From Flavobacterium sp. (GTDB taxonomy: Bacteria; Bacteroidota; Bacteroidia; Flavobacteriales; Flavobacteriaceae), in the NCBI GenBank assembly GCA_030152225.1, contig JASLHL010000012.1, forward strand, positions 1 through 21,498: a stretch of DNA of 21,498 bases. Reading direction: 5' to 3'. The position numbers and the translations under genes are program-made. Below, piece by piece: positions 1-7,694 of the stretch. Below the pieces are notes generated by a model that saw only the letters and a list, made by a program, of their open reading frames with translations, was not told the DNA's origin and ran no database searches. The first letter of the stretch is position 1, and each line of letters opens with the position of its first letter.

Positions 1-152
1 GTTTTCAAGTATCTGAAAATATCTTTGTTGGGTATAGCTACGATGCTGAGACGACTAAGCTAGCGAACTACAACTCAGGCTCGCATGAGATCTTTATGCG
101 CTTCACATTGTTTAACGGCTTTAAGCGCGTAACAGCGCCAAGATTCTTCTAA
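1..152 (+). CDS. PorP/SprF-family type IX secretion membrane protein, C-terminal fragment
   Basis: Only the last 49 codons are present, with the reading frame starting at base 3 and the stop at 150-152; the start lies outside the window. The fragment ends in Phe-Phe after a stretch that matches, almost residue for residue, the end of the complete PorP/SprF protein at 17470-18402. The shared parts include GYSYDAET, YNSGSHE and RFTLFNGFKRV. PorP/SprF proteins are outer-membrane beta-barrels that help T9SS export or attach type B adhesins such as SprB. The following OmpA-family gene starts 11 bp downstream, the same spacing as in the second copy, so the two are surely cotranscribed. Family assignment rests on this paralogy and is secure. 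Confidence 0.9.
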   Translation, partial: FQVSENIFVGYSYDAETTKLANYNSGSHEIFMRFTLFNGFKRVTAPRFF

Positions 153-163
153 AAGATACACGT

Positions 164-2095
164 ATGATAAAACAGATAGTACAACTGGGTATTTTGAGTG
201 TAGCTTTGAGCTTCAGTCTCTCAGGATACAGCCAGATAAAAAAGGAAAAGGTAGCCAATAAATATTTTGAGCGTTTGGATTATACCCAAGCTATTGCAAA
301 TTATCAAACGCTAGTAGCAAAGGGGAAGAGCAATGCTTTACTCTTACAAAACTTAGCGGATGCTTACTATTTCAACGGAAAATTAGTTGAAGCCAATAAG
401 TGGTATACGGAACTATTTGAAGGGACTTATGAGGATAAAGACTTGTCTAAATTACTCTCAGAATACTACTACCGCTATGCACAAACGCTAAAAGCAGTAG
501 AGAACTATCCCAAGTCACAAGAGCTGTTGGATCAGTTTGCAGCGCTGGAAAAAGAAGATTCTAGAGCAGTACGCTATCGAGACAATCGCAATTATGTGCA
601 ACAAATCGAGGCATTACCCATGCAATATAGTCTTGAATCTTTGAAGTTGAATAGCGATTATTCCGATTATGGAGGAACGATTGTTGGGGATCAGTTTGTA
701 TTTACTTCCGCACGAGATATTACCCAAGCCGTTCACAGCTGGACGGATGAGCCTTTTACGAAGCTATATGCTGCACAAATAAAAGAAAAGGGGGTGTACG
801 ATACCCCTGTCTTATTGGATTCCGATTTGGATTCTCAAGTGAATGAATCAACTGCCGTTTTTACCCAAGATGGTAATACGATGTATTTTACGCGTAATAA
901 TGCAAAGAAAAACGGAAAAGGCAAAAAGAACAAAGACAATACCGTGGTCTTGAAATTATACAAAGTAACAAAGCAATCGGATGGGAAGTGGGGGCTAGTA
1001 GAGGAATTGCCTTTTAATTTGGATAATTTCAATACATCCCATCCTGCTTTAACGCCGGATGACAAATGGTTGTATTTTGCTTCTGATCGAGAAGGGAGTT
1101 TCGGACAATCGGATTTATTTCGCGTAGCGCTTTATGAAAATGGAGGGTATGGTGAGGTCGAAAACCTTGGCAATACAATTAATACTGAAGGAAGAGAAAG
1201 CTTTCCTTTTATCTCCTCGGACAATCAGTTGTATTTTTCCTCAGATGGTCATTTGGGACTGGGAGGACTGGATGTATTTGTGGCGTCAATTGCTGCAGAT
1301 GGTCGTTTTGGTTCTGTTCAAAACCTAGGAAAACCGATTAATAGCAGTTTGGATGACTTTGGTTACTACTATAATAGTCAACGAGATCAAGGTTTCGTTT
1401 CATCGAATCGCGGACAGGGAGATAATATCTATAGTCTAGTAAAAAACTGTCAGCATAGTATTGAAGGAACCGTTTATGACAAGAATACCCAAGAAAAACT
1501 TCGTCACGCTAGGGTGACTGTTGTGCATCTGGCGGATCAAAGAGAATACAGCGTTACAACAGGAGCAGATGGAACGTATAGAATAGAGGCAATCAATTGT
1601 GGAACGAAATATGCAGTTCGCGCAACTAAAGATGCTTATAGTGAGGTTGAAGTGATTGTACAAGCAAAAAAAGTGACAGGTACGTATACTGTTGACTTAG
1701 GACTTGAAAAAAATATTGAAGTCAACGATGATTTAGTGAAAAAACTAAAATTACAGCCGATTTACTTTGATTTTGATCGATCAACAATCCGAAAAGACGC
1801 GGCGATTGAATTGGCGAAAGTAGTGGAAGTTATGAAAGAATACCCGAATATTAAGGTAGATGTTCGTTCACATACCGACAGTAGAGGAAATGATGCCTAT
1901 AATATGCAATTATCTGATCGTCGTGTGAAAGCAACGATTCAGTGGATAATTAAACAAGGCATTGATCCGAGTCGCTTAACAGGAAAAGGCTATGGTGAGA
2001 GTCAGTTGCTAAACAAATGTAGCAATGGCGTACCATGTACAGCTGCTGAACATCAGTTGAATAGACGTAGTGAGTTTATCATACTCGAAATTTAA
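164..2095 (+). CDS. OmpA-family envelope protein with TPR, PD40 propeller and peptidoglycan-binding domains (PorE-like)
   Basis: The protein has 643 residues. Residues 1-23 form a signal peptide ending near GYSQ. Residues about 28-150 look like TPR helices. About 155-430 contain PD40/WD40-like blades (for example the repeated LYFASDREG and LYFSSDGHLG strands). About 433-515 is a carboxypeptidase-regulatory-like beta-sandwich. Residues 530-643 are an OmpA C-terminal domain, with FDFD near its start, HTD (Asp572) and LSDRR (Arg587), positions that in this family contact diaminopimelate in peptidoglycan. The architecture matches PorE-type T9SS proteins and the OmpA proteins found next to SprF genes. 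It probably sits in the periplasm, tethering an outer-membrane T9SS or adhesin complex to the cell wall. It is the last gene of its operon and is followed by a terminator at 2170-2201. A 653-aa paralogue lies at 18414-20375. Confidence 0.9.
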   Translation: MIKQIVQLGILSVALSFSLSGYSQIKKEKVANKYFERLDYTQAIANYQTLVAKGKSNALLLQNLADAYYFNGKLVEANKWYTELFEGTYEDKDLSKLLSEYYYRYAQTLKAVENYPKSQELLDQFAALEKEDSRAVRYRDNRNYVQQIEALPMQYSLESLKLNSDYSDYGGTIVGDQFVFTSARDITQAVHSWTDEPFTKLYAAQIKEKGVYDTPVLLDSDLDSQVNESTAVFTQDGNTMYFTRNNAKKNGKGKKNKDNTVVLKLYKVTKQSDGKWGLVEELPFNLDNFNTSHPALTPDDKWLYFASDREGSFGQSDLFRVALYENGGYGEVENLGNTINTEGRESFPFISSDNQLYFSSDGHLGLGGLDVFVASIAADGRFGSVQNLGKPINSSLDDFGYYYNSQRDQGFVSSNRGQGDNIYSLVKNCQHSIEGTVYDKNTQEKLRHARVTVVHLADQREYSVTTGADGTYRIEAINCGTKYAVRATKDAYSEVEVIVQAKKVTGTYTVDLGLEKNIEVNDDLVKKLKLQPIYFDFDRSTIRKDAAIELAKVVEVMKEYPNIKVDVRSHTDSRGNDAYNMQLSDRRVKATIQWIIKQGIDPSRLTGKGYGESQLLNKCSNGVPCTAAEHQLNRRSEFIILEI

Positions 2096-2169
2096 GTTGT
2101 GTAAAGCAACGTAACACGAAAGCAATTTTTTTTAATAATCTAGCTGTTGGAGGATAAATAAACAGCACA

Positions 2170-2201
2170 AAAAAGAGGATGTTTTTTAGCATCCTCTTTT
2201 T
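2170..2201. terminator. Bidirectional intrinsic terminator
   Basis: A 12-bp perfect stem (2170-2181 with 2190-2201) encloses the 8-base loop TTTTTTAG. A-runs and T-runs flank the arms on both sides, so it can end transcription from either strand. It lies between the convergent OmpA-family gene and the LuxR-type gene. Confidence 0.9.
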
Positions 2202-2224
2202 AAAAATAACGTTGTTATTTGCTT

Positions 2225-3628
2225 TTATTTTTTTCTTTTGAATAACAGGGTTTGGTTTCTGTTTTTTACTTCCAGTTTGGTGTATAAATTACTGATGTGA
2301 TACTTGGTTGTACTCAGTGAAATAAAGAGTTTATCTGCTATTTCTTGGTTACTCATCCCTTCCCAAATACACTGAAGTACTTCTGTTTCTCGAGCGGTTA
2401 GATTGTGGGTTATTTTTAGATCCTCTAGCGTATCAGAGAGTAAACGGTTTTGCGTCTTAGAGGAAGTATCATTGCCTTTGTTTAGCAAGAGAAGATAGTG
2501 ATTGATTTGATCCTTATATCCGTTGTTCTCTTCTTGTAAGTCGCGTACTTTATAGATAATAGCGAAAGTTATACTTATCAATTCCAGGTTGCTAATTAAT
2601 CGGAAGGTATCTAAGTTAAACCATGCAAAGCGATTAGAATTTACATAGATATAGAGCGTATAGCCCAAGCCAAACAAAACGATTAATCCAAATGTACACA
2701 GTAAAAAACGAGCATATACATTTGTTTTAAATTGAGTAGCAGCTAGAATTAGACAGAAAAGCGGAGGAATAAAACTCAAAATGTTAATCAAATGTCTCAG
2801 AATATCCAGTGAAAGAAAACTTTGAATGGACGATAAGAAAAAAGTAACGATAAAAAGAGAAACAAAGATGAGTTTATAGCTATTAAAAAGCGCTTTAATA
2901 TCTAAGAAATAAACGGTGAATAAACACGCTAGAAGGGATGTTAAAGGCACGTTCCAGGTCAATAAGGAGTCCATGACCCATTGTCCATTGGAGATGTAGT
3001 AAAACATACCATCTTCAAAAAATAGGGAGGTGAAAATACAGAGCTGTAATAAGCTATAGGTTAAAAACCGCTTGTCTTGAAAAATAAAGTAAAAAACAAG
3101 ATTAAAGACGATAGACATAATTGCAATTCCATAGTAGAGTCCGATTCGCAAAAGGTGAAAGGATTCAGATACGGCAAATTGAGTCTGTTCTTCGATGATA
3201 ATAGGCAGATTAGTGGTATCGGTTTGTTTGAGGTTGATAAAATAGGTAGGATCTGAGGTATCAAATTGATATTGAGCAAATCTAGAACGTATGTGATTCG
3301 ATTTGCTGTCAATATTTGAAAGTAAAGGTTCAAAAACCCCTTTTCGATTTACGTAGAGGGTATAATCGAGAATGTGTGGGTTTTGGATTTGAAATGTCAG
3401 ATTGGTGTTGAGTTCTTTGGGCTGTAATGTACCTTTAATCCACGTATTGTTTAAGGAATCTGTCGCAACCATGAGGTTGCTTTGTGTGGGGTGAGGCCTG
3501 AAGGCCAATTGGTTCATCGTGGACTGCGCAAAAGGTTGTGCTTTTAGCGATAAACTAATTAGAAATATCACCGAAAGTAAAAGTAAATTTCGGTGGAAAA
3601 AGGTAAGGGGAGCACTAGGATGTTGCAT
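2225..3628 (-). CDS. 7TM-DISM receptor fused to a LuxR-type HTH domain
   Basis: The protein has 467 residues. Residues 1 to about 30 are a signal peptide. Residues about 31-160 form a beta-rich extracytoplasmic domain of the 7TMR-DISM type. Residues about 163-357 contain seven hydrophobic segments. About 358-405 is a polar, partly coiled-coil linker. Residues 410-467 are a GerE/LuxR HTH, beginning LTARETEVL and containing SNQEIADKLFIS and TKYHISNLY, the typical recognition-helix region. It is therefore a predicted one-component membrane sensor whose cytoplasmic tail binds DNA, replacing the kinase or cyclase usually attached to 7TM-DISM modules. The ligand is unknown. It is convergent with the OmpA-family gene and shares its terminator. 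A TATTTTTG box on the - strand (bases 3656-3663) fits the Bacteroidota -7 element, but I see no convincing -33 partner. Confidence 0.85.
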   Translation of the reverse strand: MQHPSAPLTFFHRNLLLLSVIFLISLSLKAQPFAQSTMNQLAFRPHPTQSNLMVATDSLNNTWIKGTLQPKELNTNLTFQIQNPHILDYTLYVNRKGVFEPLLSNIDSKSNHIRSRFAQYQFDTSDPTYFINLKQTDTTNLPIIIEEQTQFAVSESFHLLRIGLYYGIAIMSIVFNLVFYFIFQDKRFLTYSLLQLCIFTSLFFEDGMFYYISNGQWVMDSLLTWNVPLTSLLACLFTVYFLDIKALFNSYKLIFVSLFIVTFFLSSIQSFLSLDILRHLINILSFIPPLFCLILAATQFKTNVYARFLLCTFGLIVLFGLGYTLYIYVNSNRFAWFNLDTFRLISNLELISITFAIIYKVRDLQEENNGYKDQINHYLLLLNKGNDTSSKTQNRLLSDTLEDLKITHNLTARETEVLQCIWEGMSNQEIADKLFISLSTTKYHISNLYTKLEVKNRNQTLLFKRKK

Positions 3629-3782
3629 TTTTTTATTTTGTTAGTGAGGGCTAATCAAAAATAATAAAAAACAAGTGATTTTAGCGTTATAATCGCTTGG
3701 TAATACGTAAATTGTTTAAAAAAATAGGAAAAAACACTTGTTTTGCTTGTATTTTTTTTAACCTTAAGGGGAAAATAGAATA

Positions 3783-4490
3783 CTAGTATTCAGCGCAGCT
3801 GATTTTTTTTACCAGTTCAATAAAGCTATTGCTATTTGTTTTGTATAAAATGTTTTTGCGATGCGTTAAAATGGTGTTCATGCTGATATTGAGTATAGCT
3901 GATATCTCTCTGCTTGTGAGTCCTTCTTTAATAAGGGTTAATATTTCGAGTTCACGCTTGGTTAAATTGAATTCATTATTCAAATCCAAGTAAATGCTGT
4001 GTACTTTATCAAAAATCTTGTAATCATTTTGAGGGCAATACGCATTGTCATCCTGTATTTTGTGGATCACTAAGGTCTTGGCTAAATGACCTTGATCATC
4101 TACTTCCAACGCTTGACATTCTTGGGTGATACGCAAGTAGGTGGAATCTGATTTTTGAATTCTGTAGCTATATTTCAACGTATAGCGAAAGTGTTCTTCG
4201 AATGCTAGGGAATTCGTGAATTTCAACCCTCTTTCTTCATTTTCAAAAAAATAGGGTTGGTCCATGGGGTGAATCATATTGATTAGAAAATTTAGATCAA
4301 AGCAACTCGTTTCATGACCTGTTATAGTAGTATAAGCAGAATTAATGAATAAGATTGTATTTTCGATACAATCATAAATAAAAAAATAGGTGCTGAGTTG
4401 TTGAGCAGGTTGTTCTTTTCGAATGAGGTTGGATTTTGAATTCTGGTTATTGTACAAATCTAACCATTGTGAGTGCATAACATTGTTCAT
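3783..4490 (-). CDS. PAS-domain LuxR-type transcriptional regulator
   Basis: The protein has 235 residues, with no signal peptide or membrane span, so it is cytoplasmic. Residues about 30-150 resemble a PAS fold: FIYDCIENTILFIN followed by TGHE, then HPMD and a YRIQKSDSTYLRI strand. Residues 176-235 are a GerE/LuxR HTH, with LTKRELEIL, TSREISAILNIS and THRKNI. PAS-HTH proteins of this kind are frequent in flavobacteria and usually act without a phosphorylated receiver domain; the signal is not evident here. The first ATG of the frame is used, with a second Met four codons later as an alternative. A 154-bp gap separates it from the downstream LuxR-type gene on the same strand, so cotranscription is possible but not obvious. 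Confidence 0.8.
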   Translation of the reverse strand: MNNVMHSQWLDLYNNQNSKSNLIRKEQPAQQLSTYFFIYDCIENTILFINSAYTTITGHETSCFDLNFLINMIHPMDQPYFFENEERGLKFTNSLAFEEHFRYTLKYSYRIQKSDSTYLRITQECQALEVDDQGHLAKTLVIHKIQDDNAYCPQNDYKIFDKVHSIYLDLNNEFNLTKRELEILTLIKEGLTSREISAILNISMNTILTHRKNILYKTNSNSFIELVKKISCAEY

Positions 4491-4557
4491 GGGGACAGGG
4501 TTTTTTCGTTAGTAAGTTGGTTCAACAAGGTGGTATGAGCCACCAGTTAGTTAACGA

Positions 4558-4671
4558 TTAGATCGTGATTAAATCTACCGGGATGGCTAATAGAAATAAC
4601 AAAAAGCAAAAGGCAATAAAAATTAAGCCAATCACAAGATTCTGTGGGGAAAAATTTGTTTTAGCTAACAT
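4558..4671 (-). CDS. Possible 37-aa single-span membrane peptide
   Basis: This is a short frame of 37 codons plus stop. It starts MLAKTNFSPQ and then runs through about 20 hydrophobic residues (IGLIFIAFCFLLFLL) before ending VDLITI. A longer upstream extension exists in the same frame to base 4881, but its sequence looks like untranslated AT-rich DNA, so I favour the internal ATG at 4671. No ribosome-binding site is clear. It sits between the inverted repeats upstream and the PAS-LuxR gene 67 bp downstream on the same strand. Function is unknown; it could be a small regulatory membrane protein, a toxin-like peptide, or chance. Confidence 0.3.
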   Translation of the reverse strand: MLAKTNFSPQNLVIGLIFIAFCFLLFLLAIPVDLITI

Positions 4672-4712
4672 AAGAATGTGTTTGAGTAGGGTTATTATTT
4701 TTTGACTAGTTT

Positions 4713-4752
4713 TTGTTTGAAACACCGTTTTGTTCCGTATTGTTTCAAACAA
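4713..4752. repeat. Perfect 12-bp inverted repeat with a 16-base loop
   Basis: TTGTTTGAAACA (4713-4724) is repeated as its exact complement (4741-4752). Neither side carries a U-run, so a simple intrinsic terminator is unlikely. It could be an RNA hairpin in the leader of the small peptide frame, or a protein-binding site. Confidence 0.65.
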
Positions 4753-4944
4753 CCGAATCCGTAGAAACGGGTAAATATTGGTTTGTTGATTGTTATACAA
4801 AAATGACATATTGCAATGAAAAACCAATCTTTTGATAGGGTAGTATTTGGGTAGTTTTTTATGAATAATAAAATGAAACACGTACTAATACTAGACTTGT
4901 TTATTGTATCTTTATGATACATAATATTTTATATATTTATTAAT

Positions 4945-4965
4945 TGTCCCTTTTAGGGGTGGACA
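4945..4965. promoter_or_regulatory. Possible operator upstream of the TPR-LuxR gene pair
   Basis: TGTCC and GGACA arms flank an inner CCC-TTTTA-GGG element about 140 bp before the ATG at 5104. The inner element resembles CCC-TATTTA-GGG in the palindrome upstream of the curlin gene (13743-13764). Binding by any protein is inference. Confidence 0.3.
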
Positions 4966-5103
4966 TCCAAAAGCAGAAGATACGCAAAACAACAAGTTTT
5001 GTAGAGAATGGAGAGTGATTAAATGCGATTTTTTAAAAAAGACAAAGGAATTATACTAAGATAAATAGGCTATTTTAGCTTATTAATGTATGTTTAGACA
5101 CGA

Positions 5104-6309
5104 ATGAGAGTAAAATCACCTTTACAACTAGCGATTTTATTGTGCTTACTTTTCTTCTTGACTAAGGCGTTAAGTCAAACTTATCGTTTTAAGCAGATTA
5201 GTGAACAAGTAACACAGTATAATAATGACGGTAAATTCGATGAAACGATTCTACTGTTAGAGGAGATTATATCCAATAATAAAGCGACAAATTACGATCG
5301 CTACCACGCGTATTTTTTAAAATACCAAACGTATAAGCGTTTATTTCTTTATGATAAAGCAGCGTTTAATTTAGACTTAGCCTTGGAAGAGGGATTAAAA
5401 AGCGACAAGAAAGAAATAATTGAATCGCAAATTAAGTTTGAACGACTCTTTATGGCTTTCGACTTACTTAATTTTGAGCAGGTAAACCAACTACTTCCAA
5501 GAATAAGTACGGAGGATTTGGCGCGTGTTTCTTATACTACGCAGGGTTTTTATTATGCTGTTTTAGGGGTAGTGGAAATTAAAGCAGAACGATTAAAGGA
5601 AGCAGAACAGTATTTTGAAAAGGCCATTGTGATTTTTGAAGCGCACGATCCCCAAAATCTCCCCATGATATATCGTAAACAAATCGATTTGTATCGTATG
5701 CTTAATCAGTATGATAAGTCGATTGAAAGTTTTGAATTGGGATTGAAATACGCAAAACAGTATAATATTGATGTCTATATTTTCAATATGTATTTTGATT
5801 TGGCGTATTTCTACAAGCAGATTGGCGACTTAGACAAGGCGATTGAAGTGCAAGAGATATGCAATCGATTAGCGAAAGAATACGATGAAGGATCGGTTTT
5901 AGGTCGTCTGAATGTATTAGAAACTAAATTAGCTTTGGAGCGTATCGAAGCAGAGAAAAAGCGAGACCGTACCATTATTATTTCGTTGGTGGGATCCTTG
6001 TTTCTCCTGGTCGTGTTTTTACTTCTACTTTATAAGTATATCAATCAAATCCGAAAAAATAAAAAGCAATTAGAAGAAGAAAATGAAAGTCTGAGAAGTA
6101 ATATTCTGGAGCTACTTTCGAAAACCGAACAAGAAACAGGCGAATTCATGCGATTAACAGCCCGACAAAAAAAGATTATTGATTTGGTTAAGCAAGGAAA
6201 AACAAACAAAGAGATTGGTTCAACTTTGTTTGTTTCTGAAAATACAGTGAAGTATCATTTAAAAAATATTTATGATGTACTACGCGTAAGTAGTCGAGTA
6301 GAACTATAA
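5104..6309 (+). CDS. Membrane-anchored TPR/LuxR-type regulator (first of a tandem pair)
   Basis: The protein has 401 residues. A signal peptide covers residues 1-24 (cleavage near ALSQ). About 30-270 is helical with TPR features such as LKEAEQYFEKAI and DLDKAIEVQ. A single strong membrane span covers about 290-311. About 312-345 is a charged coiled coil. Residues 351-401 are a GerE/LuxR HTH (LTARQKKIIDLV, TNKEIGSTLFVS, TVKYHLKNIY) that runs to the very end of the protein. With a cleaved signal peptide the TPRs would face the periplasm and the HTH the cytoplasm, making it a one-component transmembrane regulator. The next gene, a paralogue, starts 5 bp after the stop. The pair converges on the curli operon, so it is a positional candidate for the curli regulator in the absence of a recognisable CsgD. 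Confidence 0.8.
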   Translation: MRVKSPLQLAILLCLLFFLTKALSQTYRFKQISEQVTQYNNDGKFDETILLLEEIISNNKATNYDRYHAYFLKYQTYKRLFLYDKAAFNLDLALEEGLKSDKKEIIESQIKFERLFMAFDLLNFEQVNQLLPRISTEDLARVSYTTQGFYYAVLGVVEIKAERLKEAEQYFEKAIVIFEAHDPQNLPMIYRKQIDLYRMLNQYDKSIESFELGLKYAKQYNIDVYIFNMYFDLAYFYKQIGDLDKAIEVQEICNRLAKEYDEGSVLGRLNVLETKLALERIEAEKKRDRTIIISLVGSLFLLVVFLLLLYKYINQIRKNKKQLEEENESLRSNILELLSKTEQETGEFMRLTARQKKIIDLVKQGKTNKEIGSTLFVSENTVKYHLKNIYDVLRVSSRVEL

Positions 6310-6314
6310 GAGAT

Positions 6315-7502
6315 ATGAAAGGTTGGTTTACTTTTTTTATTGGAATCTGGTGTATGTTGTTATGGGGACAAAGCTTTGATCCCATGAAACTAGAGCGTGA
6401 GATTATTGATTTGGGTCGACAGGAAAATTATGACGAAGCCATCGAAAAACTGCAACGCTTAGTTTTGGGCCCCAAAACCTCGCCTGAAGCCAAAGCAGAA
6501 GCTTATTTCTTAAAGCATGAAATCTACAGTAAAATAGGTATTTATACTGAGGCAGAAAGCAATTTAACCTGGTTTCTTCAACAGGCAGAACGATCAAACC
6601 TTCCAGTAAAAGAATATGAAGGGCGATATCTATTATCCACCGCTATCCTGTACTGCAAAAAACTAGCATATCAAAAGGCGATTGAAAAATTAGAGCTCAT
6701 ACGCAACTACAGCACAGACTATGAACCTACCCAATATGCTTTGTATCTCTTTTTAGAAGGGATACAAAAAATGGAGGAAAAGGACTATGTGCGAGCAGAA
6801 ATTGATCTAAAGGCATCGATTGAGTTGCTAAAACAGGAATTATCCGATTATTTACCAACTGTTTATAAAGAGCTTTTACGACTCTATGCTGAAGTTAATG
6901 ATTTGGATAAAGCAGAAGAAACCTATGAAGAGGGCTTACATTATGGGCAACTACTCAAAGTACAATCAGAGGTGTTTCAACTGTACCGTTTTATGGCGGA
7001 CTACTATCAGAAGATTGGACGAAATAAAGAGAGTTTGGCGTTAGCTGAAACATTGTTAGTAACAGGAACGGCATATAATATTCCGCATGTGAGTAGTCGA
7101 ATGTATTTCGTAGAACAAAAAGTACTTCAAGAAAGCAAGGACCAGCAACAAGTACAGACTAAGCGAATCCAGTATCTTTTGTTTTTCTCGGTCTGCCTTT
7201 TTTGTTTATTGCTAGGGATATCCTATAAAGCCTATAAGAAAAATAGAAGCAACAAAGAATTGATTGAACAAGAAAATCAGGAGCTAAAAACAAACTATAC
7301 TTCTCTAAAAGAAGAAAAGAAAAAACTGGAAGAAGAGCCTGTATTGAGCGAACGGCAAAACGATATTTTGAAGCTAGTCAAACAAGGAAAAACCAATAAA
7401 GAAATTGCGACTATACTCTGTATTTCGCAGAATACGGTGAAGTATCACCTGAAGATTATCTACGATCTTTTGAAGATTAATGGGCGAAGTGATTTACTGT
7501 AA
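6315..7502 (+). CDS. Membrane-anchored TPR/LuxR-type regulator (second of a tandem pair)
   Basis: The protein has 395 residues and the same architecture as its upstream neighbour. It has a signal peptide 1-18 (ending near LLWGQ), TPR-like helices about 20-270 (KAEAYFLKHEIYSKIG, LDKAEETYEEGL), one membrane span about 287-307, a lysine/glutamate-rich coiled coil about 310-342, and a GerE/LuxR HTH 344-395 (LSERQNDILKLVKQG, NKEIATILCIS, TVKYHLKIIYDLL). The HTH halves of the two proteins are clearly closer to each other than the sensor halves, as expected after tandem duplication with divergence of the sensing part. The 5-bp gap implies one transcript. The two might form heterodimers or recognise overlapping sites; this is inference. 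The stop is followed by a hairpin at 7511-7542. Confidence 0.8.
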   Translation: MKGWFTFFIGIWCMLLWGQSFDPMKLEREIIDLGRQENYDEAIEKLQRLVLGPKTSPEAKAEAYFLKHEIYSKIGIYTEAESNLTWFLQQAERSNLPVKEYEGRYLLSTAILYCKKLAYQKAIEKLELIRNYSTDYEPTQYALYLFLEGIQKMEEKDYVRAEIDLKASIELLKQELSDYLPTVYKELLRLYAEVNDLDKAEETYEEGLHYGQLLKVQSEVFQLYRFMADYYQKIGRNKESLALAETLLVTGTAYNIPHVSSRMYFVEQKVLQESKDQQQVQTKRIQYLLFFSVCLFCLLLGISYKAYKKNRSNKELIEQENQELKTNYTSLKEEKKKLEEEPVLSERQNDILKLVKQGKTNKEIATILCISQNTVKYHLKIIYDLLKINGRSDLL

Positions 7503-7510
7503 AACAGGAA

Positions 7511-7542
7511 AGGCTGCCTTGACAACATAAAAGACAGCCTTC
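7511..7542. terminator. Hairpin between convergent operons, probable terminator
   Basis: AAGGCTGCCTT (7511-7521) pairs with AAGACAGCCTT (7532-7542), leaving one C-A mismatch and a 10-base loop. The downstream tracts are only modestly T-rich on either strand, so termination strength is uncertain. Its position between the TPR-LuxR pair and the end of the curli operon fits a shared terminator. Confidence 0.5.
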
Positions 7543-7566
7543 CCCTATAGAAAAATTGTACTTATT

Positions 7567-7674
7567 CTATCCTACTTTGATCGACAAAGCAAAGAGTAAA
7601 CTTATAAATAGCACATACAGTAAAATGATACCATAGAGTGTGCTGTGTTTCTTAAAAATTTCGATTAGTTTCAT
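7567..7674 (-). CDS. 35-aa single-span membrane peptide at the end of the curli operon
   Basis: The short frame is M-KLIEIFKKH, then a hydrophobic run of about 20 residues (YGIILLYVLFISLLFAL), ending SIKVG and a stop. It has a basic N-terminal tail followed by one span, the pattern of a real small inner-membrane protein (N-terminus inside). It starts 20 bp after the stop of the propeller lipoprotein gene and ends just before the hairpin at 7511-7542, so it would be the last gene of the transcript. I do not recognise a family. It resembles in size and layout the 37-aa frame at 4558-4671. It could be a spurious frame. Confidence 0.45.
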   Translation of the reverse strand: MKLIEIFKKHSTLYGIILLYVLFISLLFALSIKVG

Positions 7675-7694
7675 TTGTATAGTATTTAGTAAGG

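Larger units (their letters stand above)
4491..5103. other. 613-bp divergent intergenic region with inverted repeats
   Basis: The region lies between the PAS-LuxR gene (-) and the first TPR-LuxR gene (+). It contains: GGTGG/CCACC arms (4529-4533, 4540-4544); a possible 37-aa membrane peptide (4558-4671, -); a 12-bp inverted repeat (4713-4724 with 4741-4752); an 8-bp inverted repeat (4777-4784 with 4821-4828); TGTATC/GATACA (4905-4910, 4916-4921); and TGTCC/GGACA arms enclosing CCCTTTTAGGG (4945-4965). No tRNA is visible. Longer open frames here have poor, low-complexity N-termini and I do not call them. Confidence 0.6.

Noticed and set aside
3666..3744. 10-bp inverted repeat (AAAACAAGTG / CACTTGTTTT) and a CCTTAAGG palindrome between the two - strand LuxR genes
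   Set aside because: The arms are A/T-rich and 57 bp apart, so chance pairing is likely; no T-run supports a clear terminator. Not strong enough to list as a site.
4672..4922. Longer - strand frames (107 and 75 codons) in the divergent gap
   Set aside because: Their N-terminal parts are low-complexity AT-rich translations overlapping inverted repeats, with no domain or start signal; only the hydrophobic 37-codon end was kept, at low confidence.
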